A DNA stretch of 64,000 bases, taken from assembly GCF_030209435.1 (NCBI RefSeq), contig NZ_JARVRX010000003.1, positions 558,001 to 622,000 on the forward strand, written 5' to 3'. Below are positions 18,357 to 26,874 of this stretch, piece after piece (position 1 is the stretch's first letter; each line of letters starts with the position of its first letter). Made by a program: the position numbers and the translations under genes. Source of the DNA: Mycolicibacterium sp. lyk4-40-TYG-92. GTDB taxonomy: Bacteria > Actinomycetota > Actinomycetes > Mycobacteriales > Mycobacteriaceae. The notes beneath the pieces were generated by a model. The model was not told the DNA's origin, did not search any database, and saw only the letters and a list, made by a program, of their open reading frames with translations.

Positions 18357-18363
18357 TCGGCAG

Positions 18364-18503
18364 TTGAGTCTGTAGCTACGGCGGCCGTCACTCGTGCTTT
18401 TGAGCCCTGGTTTCAGGGTCAATGCCTCGGCTGGGCCTACTGAGGTTGAGGCGGTAACTAAGGCGCTCGCTACTCGCAGTTTTGCGCCATCACTTCAGGG
18501 TCA
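18364..18503. repeat. Imperfect 58-bp direct repeat, two copies
   Basis: Bases 18364-18421 and 18446-18503 align without gaps over 58 positions at an 82-base offset, about 70 percent identical. Identical blocks include TTGAG at the left, ACTCG and TTTTG in the middle and TTCAGGGTCA at the right. Copy 1 also has a small hairpin (CCCTG gttt CAGGG) that copy 2 does not keep. The repeat fills the gap between two convergent genes. Confidence 0.5.
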
Positions 18504-18511
18504 GCGGTAAC

Positions 18512-20068
18512 TCACCAGGTGTCGACGAAACTTCGCCGCGGTGCCAGGCCTGCGGGCTCGGCGGTCGCCAGTGTCGCGGCGATCAACGCCCGGGTCTCGG
18601 CGGGGTCGATGACGTCATCGATCTCGAACATCGACGCCGCATTGAGAGCCGCTGCGTTGGCCTGGGCGGCTGCGGTGGCGTCGCGCACCGCCTGCTCGCG
18701 GGCGTCGTCGTCGGCGATGGCTTCGAGCTCCTTGCGCAGCCCGAGCCGAACCGCGCCTTCCAGCCCCATGGGACCGAGATGCGCCCCCGGCCAGGCCACC
18801 GTCAGCAACGGTTCATGCAGGCTGCCGCCGCACATCGCCTGTGCGCCAAGGCCGTAACCACGCCGCAGGATCACCGCGATCAGTGGGACACGCAGTGCCG
18901 CCCCGGCGACCAACAGCCGCGATCCGCGCCGAACCAATGCCTCGGCCTCCGCGGCGGGCCCCACCATGAAACCCGGGCAGTCGACGAGGGACACCACGGG
19001 AATCCCGAAGGCATCGCAGAGTTGCAGGAAGCGGGCCGCCTTGTCGGACGCCGCCGCGGTGATGGCACCGGCCATGACCATGGTGTTGTTCGCGATCACG
19101 CCCACCGGGCGCCCCTCGATACGGGCCAGCGCGGTCACCAGTTCGGGTGCGAACTTCTGCCGCAGGAACGTGACGGAGCCTTCGTCAGCGAGCGTCTCGA
19201 TGATCGGTGCGACCTGGTAGGCGCGCCGCGCGCGCTCGGGAACGATTGTGCGCAAGGCGGTTTGGTCCGGCACGATGCCGGGCGCGGTGGGTCCGCGGAA
19301 ATAGCCGAGGAGTTGCCGGGCAACGGAGACCGCCGCCGCCTCGTCGGGCACCACCACGTCGACGACGCCGTTGGGCGCCTGCACCGAGATCGGGCCGACG
19401 GCATCGGGAGCGATGTCGCCGAGCCCGCCGCCGGCGATCATCGCCGGGCCACCCATGCCGATCGACGTGTCCTCGGTCGCGATGATCAGATCGGAACAGC
19501 CGGCGATCACCGCATTGCCCGCGAAACAGCGACCCTTGACCACTGCGATCCGAGGCACCACGCCGGACAGGCCGGCCCACAGCGCGAAGGCGCGGACGTC
19601 GAGTGATGACACCGTCGGATGATCGGTGTCACCGGGTCGCCCACCGCCACCCTCCGCGAAGAACACCGTCGGCAGCTTCATGCGGTCGATCAGTTCGAAC
19701 AGCCGGTCCTTCTTGAGGTGCCCGAGGGCGCCCTGGGTGCCGGCCAGCACCGTGTAGTCGTAGGACAACACCGCACACGGGTGGCCGTCGACGTGGGCCG
19801 TGCCGGCCACGAGGCCGTCGGCCGGAGTGCGCGCGATCAGGTCGTCGAGCTCCCGGCGCGCCCGTTGTGCGGCGATGGCGAACCGGCCGTACTCGACGAA
19901 GCTGCCGTCGTCGACCAGGTCGAGGATGTTCTCGCGGGCGGTCCGGCCGCCGGCGTCATGTCGCCGCTGGACGGCGTCCGGCCGGGCGGCGTCCTCGGTG
20001 AGGGCCCGCCGGCGCAGGAGCTCGATGTGGTCGTCGCGGAGCGGTACTTCGGGCATTTGGCCGGGCAT
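18512..20068 (-). CDS. Acyl-CoA carboxylase carboxyltransferase (beta) subunit-like protein
   Basis: A 518-residue protein of the AccD/PccB family, which moves a carboxyl group from biotin to an acyl-CoA. It contains the two crotonase-like halves: the N-terminal half with YDYTVLAGTQGALGHLKKDR and FFAEGGGGRPGD, and the C-terminal half with NNTMVMAGAITAAASDKAARF and VSLVDCPGFMVG. The oxyanion-hole glycines (GGGG and GYGLGAQAMCGGS) look intact. No biotin-carrying alpha subunit is nearby, so a partner must be encoded elsewhere. ATG 20068 and ATG 20056 are both possible starts; the frame upstream overlaps the divergent SRPBCC gene. Confidence 0.88.
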   Translation of the reverse strand: MPGQMPEVPLRDDHIELLRRRALTEDAARPDAVQRRHDAGGRTARENILDLVDDGSFVEYGRFAIAAQRARRELDDLIARTPADGLVAGTAHVDGHPCAVLSYDYTVLAGTQGALGHLKKDRLFELIDRMKLPTVFFAEGGGGRPGDTDHPTVSSLDVRAFALWAGLSGVVPRIAVVKGRCFAGNAVIAGCSDLIIATEDTSIGMGGPAMIAGGGLGDIAPDAVGPISVQAPNGVVDVVVPDEAAAVSVARQLLGYFRGPTAPGIVPDQTALRTIVPERARRAYQVAPIIETLADEGSVTFLRQKFAPELVTALARIEGRPVGVIANNTMVMAGAITAAASDKAARFLQLCDAFGIPVVSLVDCPGFMVGPAAEAEALVRRGSRLLVAGAALRVPLIAVILRRGYGLGAQAMCGGSLHEPLLTVAWPGAHLGPMGLEGAVRLGLRKELEAIADDDAREQAVRDATAAAQANAAALNAASMFEIDDVIDPAETRALIAATLATAEPAGLAPRRSFVDTW

Positions 20069-20117
20069 GGGGACAGCCTGCCAGGCGCCCCCAGTGGGGG
20101 TGCGGCATGATCGGTCC

Positions 20118-20537
20118 ATGCAATCGACAGCAACCACCACCGTCGCCCGCCCGATCGACGTGGTCTGGGCGACCCTGATCGACCACGAAGGCATGGCCAA
20201 CTGGGGTCCCGGCATCAGTGTGACCATCGACCAGCCCGGCACCCCCGCGCCGAACGGTCTGGGCGCGGTCCGGCGTATCTCGGCCCCCGGCCCGGCGCCG
20301 GCGATCGTCGAAGAGGTCGTCACGTTCGACGCCCCCAACGTCTTCGGCTACAAGGCCCGCTCCGGCGTGCCGTTCCCGGGCTATGCCGGTGAGGTGCGGC
20401 TGACCCCCGAGGGCTCGGGCACGCGCATCGACTACTCGCTGACCTCGACCGCATCGTTCCCGCCGGTGAAGCTGGCGCTGGTGGCCATCAACCAGGTGCT
20501 GCTGCGCCTGTTCGCGAAGGCCGCGAGCAAGGCCTGA
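20118..20537 (+). CDS. SRPBCC-family protein
   Basis: A 139-residue START-like (SRPBCC, polyketide cyclase-like) protein with the usual opening TTTVARPIDVVWATLIDHEGMANWGPG (shown as TTTVARPIDVVWATLIDHE and GMANWGPG), then GLGAVRRIS, VEEVVTFDAPNVFGYKARSG and a C-terminal helix from about residue 115. Such folds hold a hydrophobic ligand in a deep cavity; the ligand is not predictable. It is divergent from the carboxyltransferase gene (49 bases between) and nearly touches the LipE-like gene tail to tail. Confidence 0.85.
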   Translation: MQSTATTTVARPIDVVWATLIDHEGMANWGPGISVTIDQPGTPAPNGLGAVRRISAPGPAPAIVEEVVTFDAPNVFGYKARSGVPFPGYAGEVRLTPEGSGTRIDYSLTSTASFPPVKLALVAINQVLLRLFAKAASKA

Positions 20538-20538
20538 G

Positions 20539-21783
20539 CTAAGACCTCACCGGGAGCTGCGCGGCGATCGCGTCGAGCAGCGCCGGGTACCGATTGGCTT
20601 CGGGATGACCACCGGGCTTGCCGCTGCTGACCACGGCAGCGGCAAGGTTCCGGGCCGGGTCGGCCCATACCGCGATGTTGGTCAGCCCGGTGTGCCCGAA
20701 GGCGTCCGGTGCGTTGCGGCCGAACGGGCCGAATCGCTTGGAGCCCAACATATATCCGGTACCCCAGCGCATCGGCTGGAGTCCGACGGCGATGTCGGGT
20801 CGCAGGCGCCGGCACGGGGCGGTCGCGGCGCGCAGGGTTTCCGGGCGTAATACCCGCACGCCGTCGAGTTCCCCGCCGCGACAGAGCAACTCAGCGAACC
20901 GCGACAGCTCGACGGCATTGGACACCGTGCTCGACGACGGCACCACGCTGGTCAGGAAGTCGGGGGTGTTGCTGAACGGGATGATCTGGTTCGGGGTGCC
21001 GCCGACAGCTTTCTTGAACGCGGCGGCCATGGGCGCCGGCAGCGGCTTGCCGGTGACGTGGCTCGGCGCGACCAGCGGAACATCTTCTGGCGCAACGCCG
21101 TAATTCGTCCAGCGAAAGCCCAGCGGGTCGAGGATCTCGGTGGCCAGGATGTCCCGGATATTGCGACCCGTTGCCGCCGAGACGATTTCGCGAATCAGCG
21201 GACCCCAGGTGAGGCCGTGGTACATGTGCATCAGCCCCGGCCGGTAGATCGGCCGCAGATTCCCCAGCATCTCGCGGGCGTACTCGCTGTCGTTCATCCG
21301 CTTGAGGTCCGGCCGCGGCCCGGTGGCCAGCGGAACTCCGGCGCTGTGGGTGACGACATGCCGCACGGTGGTGCGGTCCTTGCCGTGGCTGGTGTACGTC
21401 GGCAGGTACTCGCAGACGCGGGCGTCCAAATCGAGCTCGCCGCGTTCGACGAGCATGTGCACGACCGTCGTGCTGATGGCCTTGGCGGCCGAGTACACGC
21501 AGAACGGGGTGTCGACCTCGACGGGGATCTTCTCGGCGTCCGCCGGGTCGTCCGGCCCGTTGCCCCAGCCGTGGCCGATCGCGCGATTGAGCACGACCCG
21601 GCCGTTCCGGCGCAGGCAGACCTGGATGGCCGGGTGCATGCCGGCCGCGTACCAGTGCCGCGCCGCCTGCCAAACCCGTTCCACCGCTTGCGGATCGACG
21701 TCGGTGTGGTCTTCTACGCCGGTGGTCGTCACCGAGTCCAGGTCGGCGGGGACCCGAATCCGACCGGTCTGTGGTTCTGTCAT
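20539..21783 (-). CDS. lipE: LipE-like serine hydrolase (beta-lactamase fold)
   Basis: A 414-residue class C beta-lactamase-fold esterase. The SxxK pair is in [11 protein letters not shown], and the second Tyr motif region is [10 protein letters not shown]. Sequence blocks [22 protein letters not shown] (two pieces [11 protein letters not shown] and [11 protein letters not shown]) and [16 protein letters not shown] match Mtb LipE (Rv3775) as remembered, with nearly the same length. No export signal is visible. ATG 21783 overlaps the nitrobindin stop as ATGA, so the two are coupled. The in-frame extension beyond this ATG runs inside the nitrobindin gene and is rejected. Confidence 0.88.
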   Translation of the reverse strand: MTEPQTGRIRVPADLDSVTTTGVEDHTDVDPQAVERVWQAARHWYAAGMHPAIQVCLRRNGRVVLNRAIGHGWGNGPDDPADAEKIPVEVDTPFCVYSAAKAISTTVVHMLVERGELDLDARVCEYLPTYTSHGKDRTTVRHVVTHSAGVPLATGPRPDLKRMNDSEYAREMLGNLRPIYRPGLMHMYHGLTWGPLIREIVSAATGRNIRDILATEILDPLGFRWTNYGVAPEDVPLVAPSHVTGKPLPAPMAAAFKKAVGGTPNQIIPFSNTPDFLTSVVPSSSTVSNAVELSRFAELLCRGGELDGVRVLRPETLRAATAPCRRLRPDIAVGLQPMRWGTGYMLGSKRFGPFGRNAPDAFGHTGLTNIAVWADPARNLAAAVVSSGKPGGHPEANRYPALLDAIAAQLPVRS

Positions 21784-22289
21784 GCGTCCTTCCGATGCAG
21801 CACGGCCGCGAGGTGGTGGCGCAGCGGGACGCCCACGGCGGCCATCCGGACGTTGTAGCTCAACGTGTCTTCGTCGAGGCGGAACCAACGGCGCAGGGCG
21901 TCAACCTCTTTCGCGGAGTCGGTGCGTCCGATGTCGGTGGTGGCGAGGTCCAGGACGAATTCACCGTCGGTGCTGAGCGTGCCCTGCAGGATCTCGGTGA
22001 TGCCCGTGGGATGCGCCAGTACCCACTCGATACGGCCGGGCGCGGGGACCCGGAGGTAGCCGGTTTCGGCGTGCAGGGGACGGCCCCGGCCGGCGGAGCC
22101 GGCAATTGGACCGGGGTCTGCCGCCCACGTCCTTTGACTGTAGGCCAGAAAGGGCTTGCCGACATGGCCGAACGTGACCTCTTCGAGGTAGTCGAACGAG
22201 GCGATGGTCGGGTACTCACCGGAGCCGGTGCCGGCCCAGGTACCCAACAGCGGGGCCAGGACCGCGACATCGGGGTGCAGATCGGGCAT
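21780..22289 (-). CDS. Nitrobindin-like heme protein (peroxynitrite isomerase family)
   Basis: A 169-residue ten-strand beta-barrel protein of the nitrobindin/THAP4 type, like Mtb Rv2717c. The family motif [14 protein letters not shown] (residues 16-29) is intact, followed by [22 protein letters not shown] (pieces [10 protein letters not shown] and [12 protein letters not shown]), HAETGYLR and [11 protein letters not shown]. The heme-ligating histidine is expected in the C-terminal HHLAAVLHR. Members bind ferric heme and convert peroxynitrite to nitrate. The start at ATG 22289 avoids overlap with the methyltransferase gene five bases upstream. It is in one operon with that gene and the LipE-like gene. 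Confidence 0.9.
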   Translation of the reverse strand: MPDLHPDVAVLAPLLGTWAGTGSGEYPTIASFDYLEEVTFGHVGKPFLAYSQRTWAADPGPIAGSAGRGRPLHAETGYLRVPAPGRIEWVLAHPTGITEILQGTLSTDGEFVLDLATTDIGRTDSAKEVDALRRWFRLDEDTLSYNVRMAAVGVPLRHHLAAVLHRKDA

Positions 22290-22294
22290 GCCGG

Positions 22295-22921
22295 CTACTT
22301 CGTTCCGACGGTCAGCAGGTCGGACACGATGAGCGTCCACACCGGCCGCTTCACCCGGTGCTGCTCGGACACCGTGAACCCGGCGCCCTCGAAGAGCTTC
22401 TTCATCTCCGCGGGGGACGGATTGTGGGCCGGGTTGAGGATGTGCGACGACAGCGCGTGCAGCGGCAGCACCTGCCGCGGGCTGATGGTGGTGACGGCCG
22501 CGATGCCGCCCGGCTTGAGCACCCGGTGGAACTCGCGCAGCGCGGCCGGCTGATCGAACCAGTGGAAAGCCGACGTCGTCACCACCGCGTCCAGCGCCCC
22601 GTCGTTGAACGGCAGCTCCTCGGCAGGGGCGGTGACCCAGTTGACCTTGGCGGACCGGGCCTTGGCCTGGGCCAGCATGCCCTCCGACATGTCGACCCCG
22701 GTGACGACGGCATTGAGCTCACGCTCGATGCGGTCGGCGAAAATGCCGGTGCCGCAGCCGATATCGGCGACGGTCAGCGCGCCGTGCGAGCGCAGCTGAG
22801 CCAGGACCTCGTCCTGCGCGGGCTGGTAGACGAAGCGCTGCAGCACCTGGGTGTCATAGGCGGGGGCGGCGAAGCCCCAGAAGCGGGTGACAGTGTCATT
22901 GAATCCCCGGCGTTGAACCAT
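22295..22921 (-). CDS. Class I SAM-dependent methyltransferase
   Basis: A 208-residue methyltransferase of the UbiE/type 11 kind. Motif I is [16 protein letters not shown] (about 51-66), motif II is [15 protein letters not shown], and the later motif is [30 protein letters not shown] (pieces [14 protein letters not shown] and [11 protein letters not shown]). It opens with [10 protein letters not shown], as in menaquinone-type enzymes, but the substrate is unknown. ATG 22921 is the likely start. Five bases separate it from the nitrobindin gene downstream, so these three minus-strand genes form an operon. Confidence 0.88.
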   Translation of the reverse strand: MVQRRGFNDTVTRFWGFAAPAYDTQVLQRFVYQPAQDEVLAQLRSHGALTVADIGCGTGIFADRIERELNAVVTGVDMSEGMLAQAKARSAKVNWVTAPAEELPFNDGALDAVVTTSAFHWFDQPAALREFHRVLKPGGIAAVTTISPRQVLPLHALSSHILNPAHNPSPAEMKKLFEGAGFTVSEQHRVKRPVWTLIVSDLLTVGTK

Positions 22922-22958
22922 GACTGTCAGCCTAGGCGGCGAATTCCAGCGCGGGCGG

Positions 22959-24134
22959 TCAGCCGGGTACCAGGCCCAGCGGTAGCGCAGCGAATGCGCA
23001 GACCATCGCCACGAAGGCCGCCCGCGACGGCGGTGGCCGGTCCAGTTCCGGACGGCCACGCAGGTAGAGCAGGGACACGACCGTGACATTCAACGCGATC
23101 AGCAGCAGCCATCGGATCCAGTCGAAGGCGGTCGCGAATATGGGGAGATACAGCGCCAGCGCACAGACCGCGCCGGCCCGGCGGTCCCGCAGTTCGCCCA
23201 GGAAGTCGCGGATCGGCACACCGGCGACGAAGTGGACGGCGGCGAGGCAGGCCGCCAGACCGACCAGGCCGACCGTCAGTGAGATCACCATCTGGCCGGC
23301 ACCTCTGGCGGCGACTGTATGAATATCGTCGAGTACCCCGCGCTGATACATGTTCAGGTACGACCGGCAGGCCCAGTCGTGGAAATCACGCGTCGGCAAC
23401 CGGCCGGTCCGGGCGAAGTTCTGGAAATCAGGAAAGCTCGCCATCATGCGCATGAGCCGGTGCGGCGTCGTCGCGCACAGCCGGTCTGCGACCCCGTGCC
23501 GCGTGAGTGCGGTGACGAGGCCGGCCACTGCCAGTCCCGGGAGCACTGCCAACGCTGCGTACCGCCGGCGTTGAGCGGCCGTGAGTCCGTGCGCCAGTAC
23601 ATAGATGGCGAGGACCGCACCCAGCGCGAATTCGAGGGGAATCGCATCGTGCAGGAACGCCAAGACCGCGATGAACAGTCCGTACACCGCACACGACAGT
23701 GCCGGTCGGGTGGCGACACCCAGTGCGAGGGCGACCACCGCTGCTGCGCCGAGCAGGTCTGGCCGCGCCGAGAACACCGCGAACGGCACACCGAACGGCA
23801 ATACCGGCACCAGCAGTGCCAGCATGATCCGGCGTTCCGATCGGCCCGTGCGCACGATGGCGCCGGCAACGGCGGCCAGAGCAGACAGGTACATCGCAGT
23901 GATGGTCCACCGCACGGCGCCCGCCCGGCCGAAGAATCCTGCGGCGTCGCTCGGGCCGACGAGTTCTCCCGCAAGGCCACGCCGAATGAAACCGAACCGG
24001 TAGTCCGCGAGGTAATACGAGACGAGGTAGTGGTCTACCGGGTGCAGCGCGACGGCCAGCCAAAGGACGCCTGCGGCCCACATGGCGATGCCGATACCCG
24101 TGGCCACATAGAGCACAGAGCGGCTGGGGCCCAC
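22959..24134 (-). CDS. Polytopic membrane protein of unknown function
   Basis: A 391-residue integral membrane protein with about nine to ten hydrophobic segments. It opens with a TM helix (VLYVATGIGIAMWAAGVLWL), then a loop with YLADYRFGFIRRGLAGELVG. The FxRRGLxG loop motif recurs in a poorly described group of bacterial membrane proteins, some near polysaccharide or cell-envelope genes. A long hydrophilic loop around residues 205-260 (MMASFPDFQNFARTGRLPTRD) is probably extracytoplasmic. No catalytic or transport signature is recognised. It is divergent from the thioesterase gene over 35 bases. Confidence 0.75.
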   Translation of the reverse strand: MGPSRSVLYVATGIGIAMWAAGVLWLAVALHPVDHYLVSYYLADYRFGFIRRGLAGELVGPSDAAGFFGRAGAVRWTITAMYLSALAAVAGAIVRTGRSERRIMLALLVPVLPFGVPFAVFSARPDLLGAAAVVALALGVATRPALSCAVYGLFIAVLAFLHDAIPLEFALGAVLAIYVLAHGLTAAQRRRYAALAVLPGLAVAGLVTALTRHGVADRLCATTPHRLMRMMASFPDFQNFARTGRLPTRDFHDWACRSYLNMYQRGVLDDIHTVAARGAGQMVISLTVGLVGLAACLAAVHFVAGVPIRDFLGELRDRRAGAVCALALYLPIFATAFDWIRWLLLIALNVTVVSLLYLRGRPELDRPPPSRAAFVAMVCAFAALPLGLVPG

Positions 24135-24169
24135 GGCCAGACCCTACCCGGCGGATACGCTGCGGCCCT

Positions 24170-24958
24170 ATGAGCTCTACTGCGCCCAGCTGGATTGCCC
24201 AGCTCCTGGACTTCGCGCGCGACGGTGACACGTTCATCGCGCCGCAGCCGACAGAAGGGCCGGGGCGGTCCCTGTTCGGCGGACTGATCGCCGCGCAGGC
24301 GCTGGGTGCGGCCGGCCGTACCGTCGAGCCCGGCAAGCTTCCGCAGTCGCTGCACCTCTACTTCGTCCGCGGCGGTCAGTACGGCGTCGACGTGGAGTTT
24401 CACGTGGAACGGACCCGGGACGGCCGGTCCTTCGACACGCGGCGCGTCACCGCGAAGCAGAACGGCAAGACGATCCTCGAGATGATCGCGTCGTTCCATG
24501 TTCCCGAACCCGGCGCCGACTGGCAGCGGCCCGAAGTCCGGGGCCTTGAATTCGACGTTTCCGTGCCCAAGGCGCCCAGCCTCACCGCCGCCGACCACTT
24601 CGATATCCGCGTGCGGCCCGAAGACGCCGGCGCGTTCGCCGTGCCGCCGTTCTGGATTCGCACCAAGGACGAGATCGAGGACGACGCCCTGATCCGCGCC
24701 GCCGCGCTGACCTTCATGTCCGACTTCGGGCCGGTGCCCGTCGCGCGGCCCGACGGCGCCCACCTGCACGACGGATTCGCGGCCAGCCTGGACCACGCGG
24801 TGTGGTTCCACCGGCCGTTCGTCCCGCACGATTGGCACCGCTATGAGGTCACGCGGCTCAACAACACCGACTCCCGCGGGCTCGTCACCGGAGCCCTGTA
24901 CGACACTGGTGGGGTGCTGATCGCCAGCACCAGCCAGGAAGCCCTGTGGCGGCTGTAG
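24170..24958 (+). CDS. tesB: Acyl-CoA thioesterase II (TesB-like, double hotdog)
   Basis: A 262-residue double-hotdog thioesterase that frees CoA from acyl-CoA. The N-terminal hotdog has RSLFGGLIAAQALGAAGRTV and SLHLYFVRGG, the C-terminal one ASLDHAVWFHRPF and NNTDSRGLVTGALYDTGGVLIAS (pieces NNTDSRGLVTGAL and YDTGGVLIAS). The Asp-Thr/Ser-Gln catalytic set of TesB is suggested by the SLDHAVWFH and TSQEALWR segments. A TACGCT box at 24156-24161, eight bases before ATG, suggests a leaderless start. The rhomboid gene follows after 22 bases and may share the transcript. Confidence 0.88.
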   Translation: MSSTAPSWIAQLLDFARDGDTFIAPQPTEGPGRSLFGGLIAAQALGAAGRTVEPGKLPQSLHLYFVRGGQYGVDVEFHVERTRDGRSFDTRRVTAKQNGKTILEMIASFHVPEPGADWQRPEVRGLEFDVSVPKAPSLTAADHFDIRVRPEDAGAFAVPPFWIRTKDEIEDDALIRAAALTFMSDFGPVPVARPDGAHLHDGFAASLDHAVWFHRPFVPHDWHRYEVTRLNNTDSRGLVTGALYDTGGVLIASTSQEALWRL

Positions 24959-24980
24959 TCCCGGAAGATCGCACTCACTG

Positions 24981-25832
24981 ATGACCGTCCCGACGCCGAC
25001 CTGCTATCGGCATCCGAACCGCCCGACGTACGTGAGCTGCAGCCGGTGTGGCCGCCCGATCTGCCCGGACTGCATGACCGCGGCGGCGGTGGGCCAGCAG
25101 TGCCCGGAGTGCGTCAACGAAGGTAAGCGGACGGTGCGGCAGGCCCGGACCCACTTCGGCGGCCGGATTTCCAAGGGCTCACTGGTCACCTACACGCTGA
25201 TCGCGGTCAACGTGGCGATGTTCGTGCTGCAGCATGCGTCGGTGCAGATGCAGCAGGACCTGGTGCTCTGGCCGCCCGGCGTTGCCGTCTACGGGCAGTA
25301 CTACCGCCTGGTGACATCTGCCTTCCTGCATTACGGCCTGGCGCACATCGTCTTCAACATGTGGGCGCTGTGGGCCGTCGGACCGCAGTTGGAGCAATGG
25401 CTGGGCCGGCTTCGCTTCGGGGTTTTGTACGCGCTCAGCGGCCTCGGTGGTGCGGTCCTGGTGTACCTGCTGTCGCCATTGAATTCGGGTACGGCCGGTG
25501 CGTCGGGCGCGATCTTCGGGTTGTTCGGCGCGACGTTCGTCCTCTTTCGGCGGCTGCAGCTTCAGGTCCGTGGCATCGCGCTGCTCATCGTCATCAACCT
25601 GGTGATCACCTTCGTACTGCCCGCGGTCAGCGCGCAGGCAATCAGCTGGCAGGGTCACGTCGGCGGGTTGGTCACCGGCACCGTGGTGGCCGCCGTTTTC
25701 GCCTATGTGCCTGCACGCCAACGGCTCCTGGCGCTGATCTCGGTGACAACGGTGTTGCTCGTTCTGTTCGTCGGTTTGGTGCTGCTGCGGACACAGCAGC
25801 TGCAGACGATGTACGGGATGATCCCGAGTTAG
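24981..25832 (+). CDS. Rhomboid-family intramembrane serine protease with N-terminal zinc-finger-like segment
   Basis: A 283-residue membrane protease resembling Mtb Rv0110. Residues 8-41 contain a B-box-like cysteine/histidine cluster ([23 protein letters not shown]). About six TM segments follow. The catalytic Ser is in [15 protein letters not shown], the partner His in [11 protein letters not shown], and [15 protein letters not shown] carries the conserved His-Asn region. It cuts TM segments of unknown client proteins inside the membrane. Its stop shares TTAG with the stop of the convergent rpsR gene. Confidence 0.92.
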   Translation: MTVPTPTCYRHPNRPTYVSCSRCGRPICPDCMTAAAVGQQCPECVNEGKRTVRQARTHFGGRISKGSLVTYTLIAVNVAMFVLQHASVQMQQDLVLWPPGVAVYGQYYRLVTSAFLHYGLAHIVFNMWALWAVGPQLEQWLGRLRFGVLYALSGLGGAVLVYLLSPLNSGTAGASGAIFGLFGATFVLFRRLQLQVRGIALLIVINLVITFVLPAVSAQAISWQGHVGGLVTGTVVAAVFAYVPARQRLLALISVTTVLLVLFVGLVLLRTQQLQTMYGMIPS

Positions 25833-26062
25833 GCGAGCAACGCCATTTCCCGGGCGTTCTTGATCGCGGTGGCGACCTGCCGCTGTTGCTGGACCGTCAG
25901 GCCCGTCACCCGGCGCGACCGGATCTTGCCGCGCTCGGAGATGAACTGCCGCAGCACGGCGGTGTCCTTGTAGTCGATGCGCTCGATCCCGAGCTTGGTG
26001 AACATGTTCACGGTGGGCCGTTTCGCGTCGGCCGGCCGCCGAACGGTCTTGCGCTTCGCCAT
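25829..26062 (-). CDS. rpsR2: 30S ribosomal protein S18, cysteine-free paralogue
   Basis: A 77-residue S18 protein ([26 protein letters not shown], seen as [18 protein letters not shown] and IRSRRVTG). It contains no cysteine, whereas the zinc-binding S18 form has a CxxC pair, so this is the C-minus paralogue made when zinc is scarce. ATG 26062 overlaps the stop of rpsN as TGATG; a TTG six bases further upstream is not needed. It is the last gene of the rpmB-rpmG-rpsN-rpsR operon, which is expected to be under Zur control. Confidence 0.95.
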   Translation of the reverse strand: MAKRKTVRRPADAKRPTVNMFTKLGIERIDYKDTAVLRQFISERGKIRSRRVTGLTVQQQRQVATAIKNAREMALLA

Positions 26063-26367
26063 CACCAACTCGCTTTCCGGATGCCGGGCAGTTGTCCGTC
26101 GTGGGCCAGTTCGCGCACCCGGACCCGGGACAGGCCGAACTTGCGCAGGTGGCCGCGCGGACGGCCGTCGACGGAGTCCCGGTTGCGCACCCGCACCGCG
26201 CTGGCGTCGCGCGGCTGGCGGGCCAGTTCGCGGATGGCTGCCGACTGTTCGTCGGCGGTGCTCGACGGGGACTTGATGACGGCCTTGAGCTCGGCCCGGC
26301 GCTCGGCGTAGCGGGCGACGGTCAGCCGGCGCTGCTCGTTCTTGGCGATCTTGGATTTCTTGGCCAT
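26062..26367 (-). CDS. rpsN2: 30S ribosomal protein S14, zinc-independent paralogue
   Basis: A 101-residue S14 of the long, zinc-free type. It starts [14 protein letters not shown] and carries [28 protein letters not shown] (pieces [20 protein letters not shown] and RVRVRELA). No cysteine is present, while the zinc-type S14 is about 61 residues with two CxxC pairs. It replaces the zinc form in ribosomes during zinc starvation. It begins two bases after rpmG and overlaps rpsR by one base. Confidence 0.95.
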   Translation of the reverse strand: MAKKSKIAKNEQRRLTVARYAERRAELKAVIKSPSSTADEQSAAIRELARQPRDASAVRVRNRDSVDGRPRGHLRKFGLSRVRVRELAHDGQLPGIRKASW

Positions 26368-26369
26368 GC

Positions 26370-26534
26370 TCAGCGCTCCTCTCGGAAGTCGACGTGTTTG
26401 CGGATGATCGGGTCGTACTTGCGCAGCACCATGCGGTCGGGATCGTTGCGCCGGTTCTTGCGGGTGACGTACGTGAAGCCGGTGCCCGCGGTGGACTTGA
26501 GCTTCACCACGGGACGGATATCGGTGCGGGACAT
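26370..26534 (-). CDS. rpmG1: 50S ribosomal protein L33, cysteine-free paralogue
   Basis: A 54-residue L33, easily missed because of its size. It reads [20 protein letters not shown], then [20 protein letters not shown] and ends [14 protein letters not shown]. It has no cysteines, so it is the zinc-independent form. Its ATG directly follows the stop of rpmB without a gap, and rpsN begins two bases after its stop. It belongs to the zinc-starvation ribosomal operon. Confidence 0.95.
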   Translation of the reverse strand: MSRTDIRPVVKLKSTAGTGFTYVTRKNRRNDPDRMVLRKYDPIIRKHVDFREER

Positions 26535-26771
26535 CTAGATTCGCACCCCGTCCCGCCGGAGCCGCGCGACGACGGCTTCGATGCCGTCACGGTCGATCAC
26601 CTTGATGCCTTTGGCGCTGACCTGGAGCCGGATGCGCCGGCCTTCCGAGGGTAGGTAGTAGGTCTTGCTCTGGATGTTGGGGCTCCACCGGCGCGAGGTG
26701 CGCCGGTTCGAGTGCGAAACCGTGTTGCCGAAACCAGGCTGGCGCCCGGTGACCTGGCAGTGCGCTGACAT
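26535..26771 (-). CDS. rpmB: 50S ribosomal protein L28, zinc-independent paralogue
   Basis: A 78-residue L28, nearly the same as Mtb Rv0105c as remembered ([20 protein letters not shown], then [20 protein letters not shown]). A single cysteine (Cys5) remains, not enough for the four-cysteine zinc site of the C-plus form. It is the first gene of the four-gene operon. Its start lies about 20 bases from a Zur-like palindrome, and the opposite strand starts the CobW-like gene, giving the divergent arrangement known from mycobacterial Zur regulons. Confidence 0.95.
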   Translation of the reverse strand: MSAHCQVTGRQPGFGNTVSHSNRRTSRRWSPNIQSKTYYLPSEGRRIRLQVSAKGIKVIDRDGIEAVVARLRRDGVRI

Positions 26772-26791
26772 GTGTCCGCCCTATCGTTAAT

Positions 26792-26804
26792 GAAAATCGT
26801 TTTC
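26792..26804. promoter_or_regulatory. Zur-like box upstream of the ribosomal operon
   Basis: GAAAATCGTTTTC is a perfect inverted repeat (GAAAA / TTTTC) inside the AT-rich stretch TAATGAAAATCGTTTTCG, 21 bases upstream of rpmB. It matches the type of site bound by the zinc repressor Zur in mycobacteria, and the four C-minus ribosomal genes are established Zur targets. Confidence 0.75.
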
Positions 26805-26847
26805 GACAAGTGTCGATTGCCACTGTAGCGTGACTGTCGACAGAACT

Positions 26848-26860
26848 GAAAATGATTGTC
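26848..26860. promoter_or_regulatory. Zur-like box upstream of the CobW-like gene
   Basis: GAAAATGATTGTC is a near-perfect inverted repeat, one mismatch in the arms, 15 bases upstream of the ATG at 26875. With the stronger box 56 bases away it would let Zur silence both directions when zinc is plentiful. Confidence 0.65.
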
Positions 26861-26874
26861 GATAAGGAGTGGCG

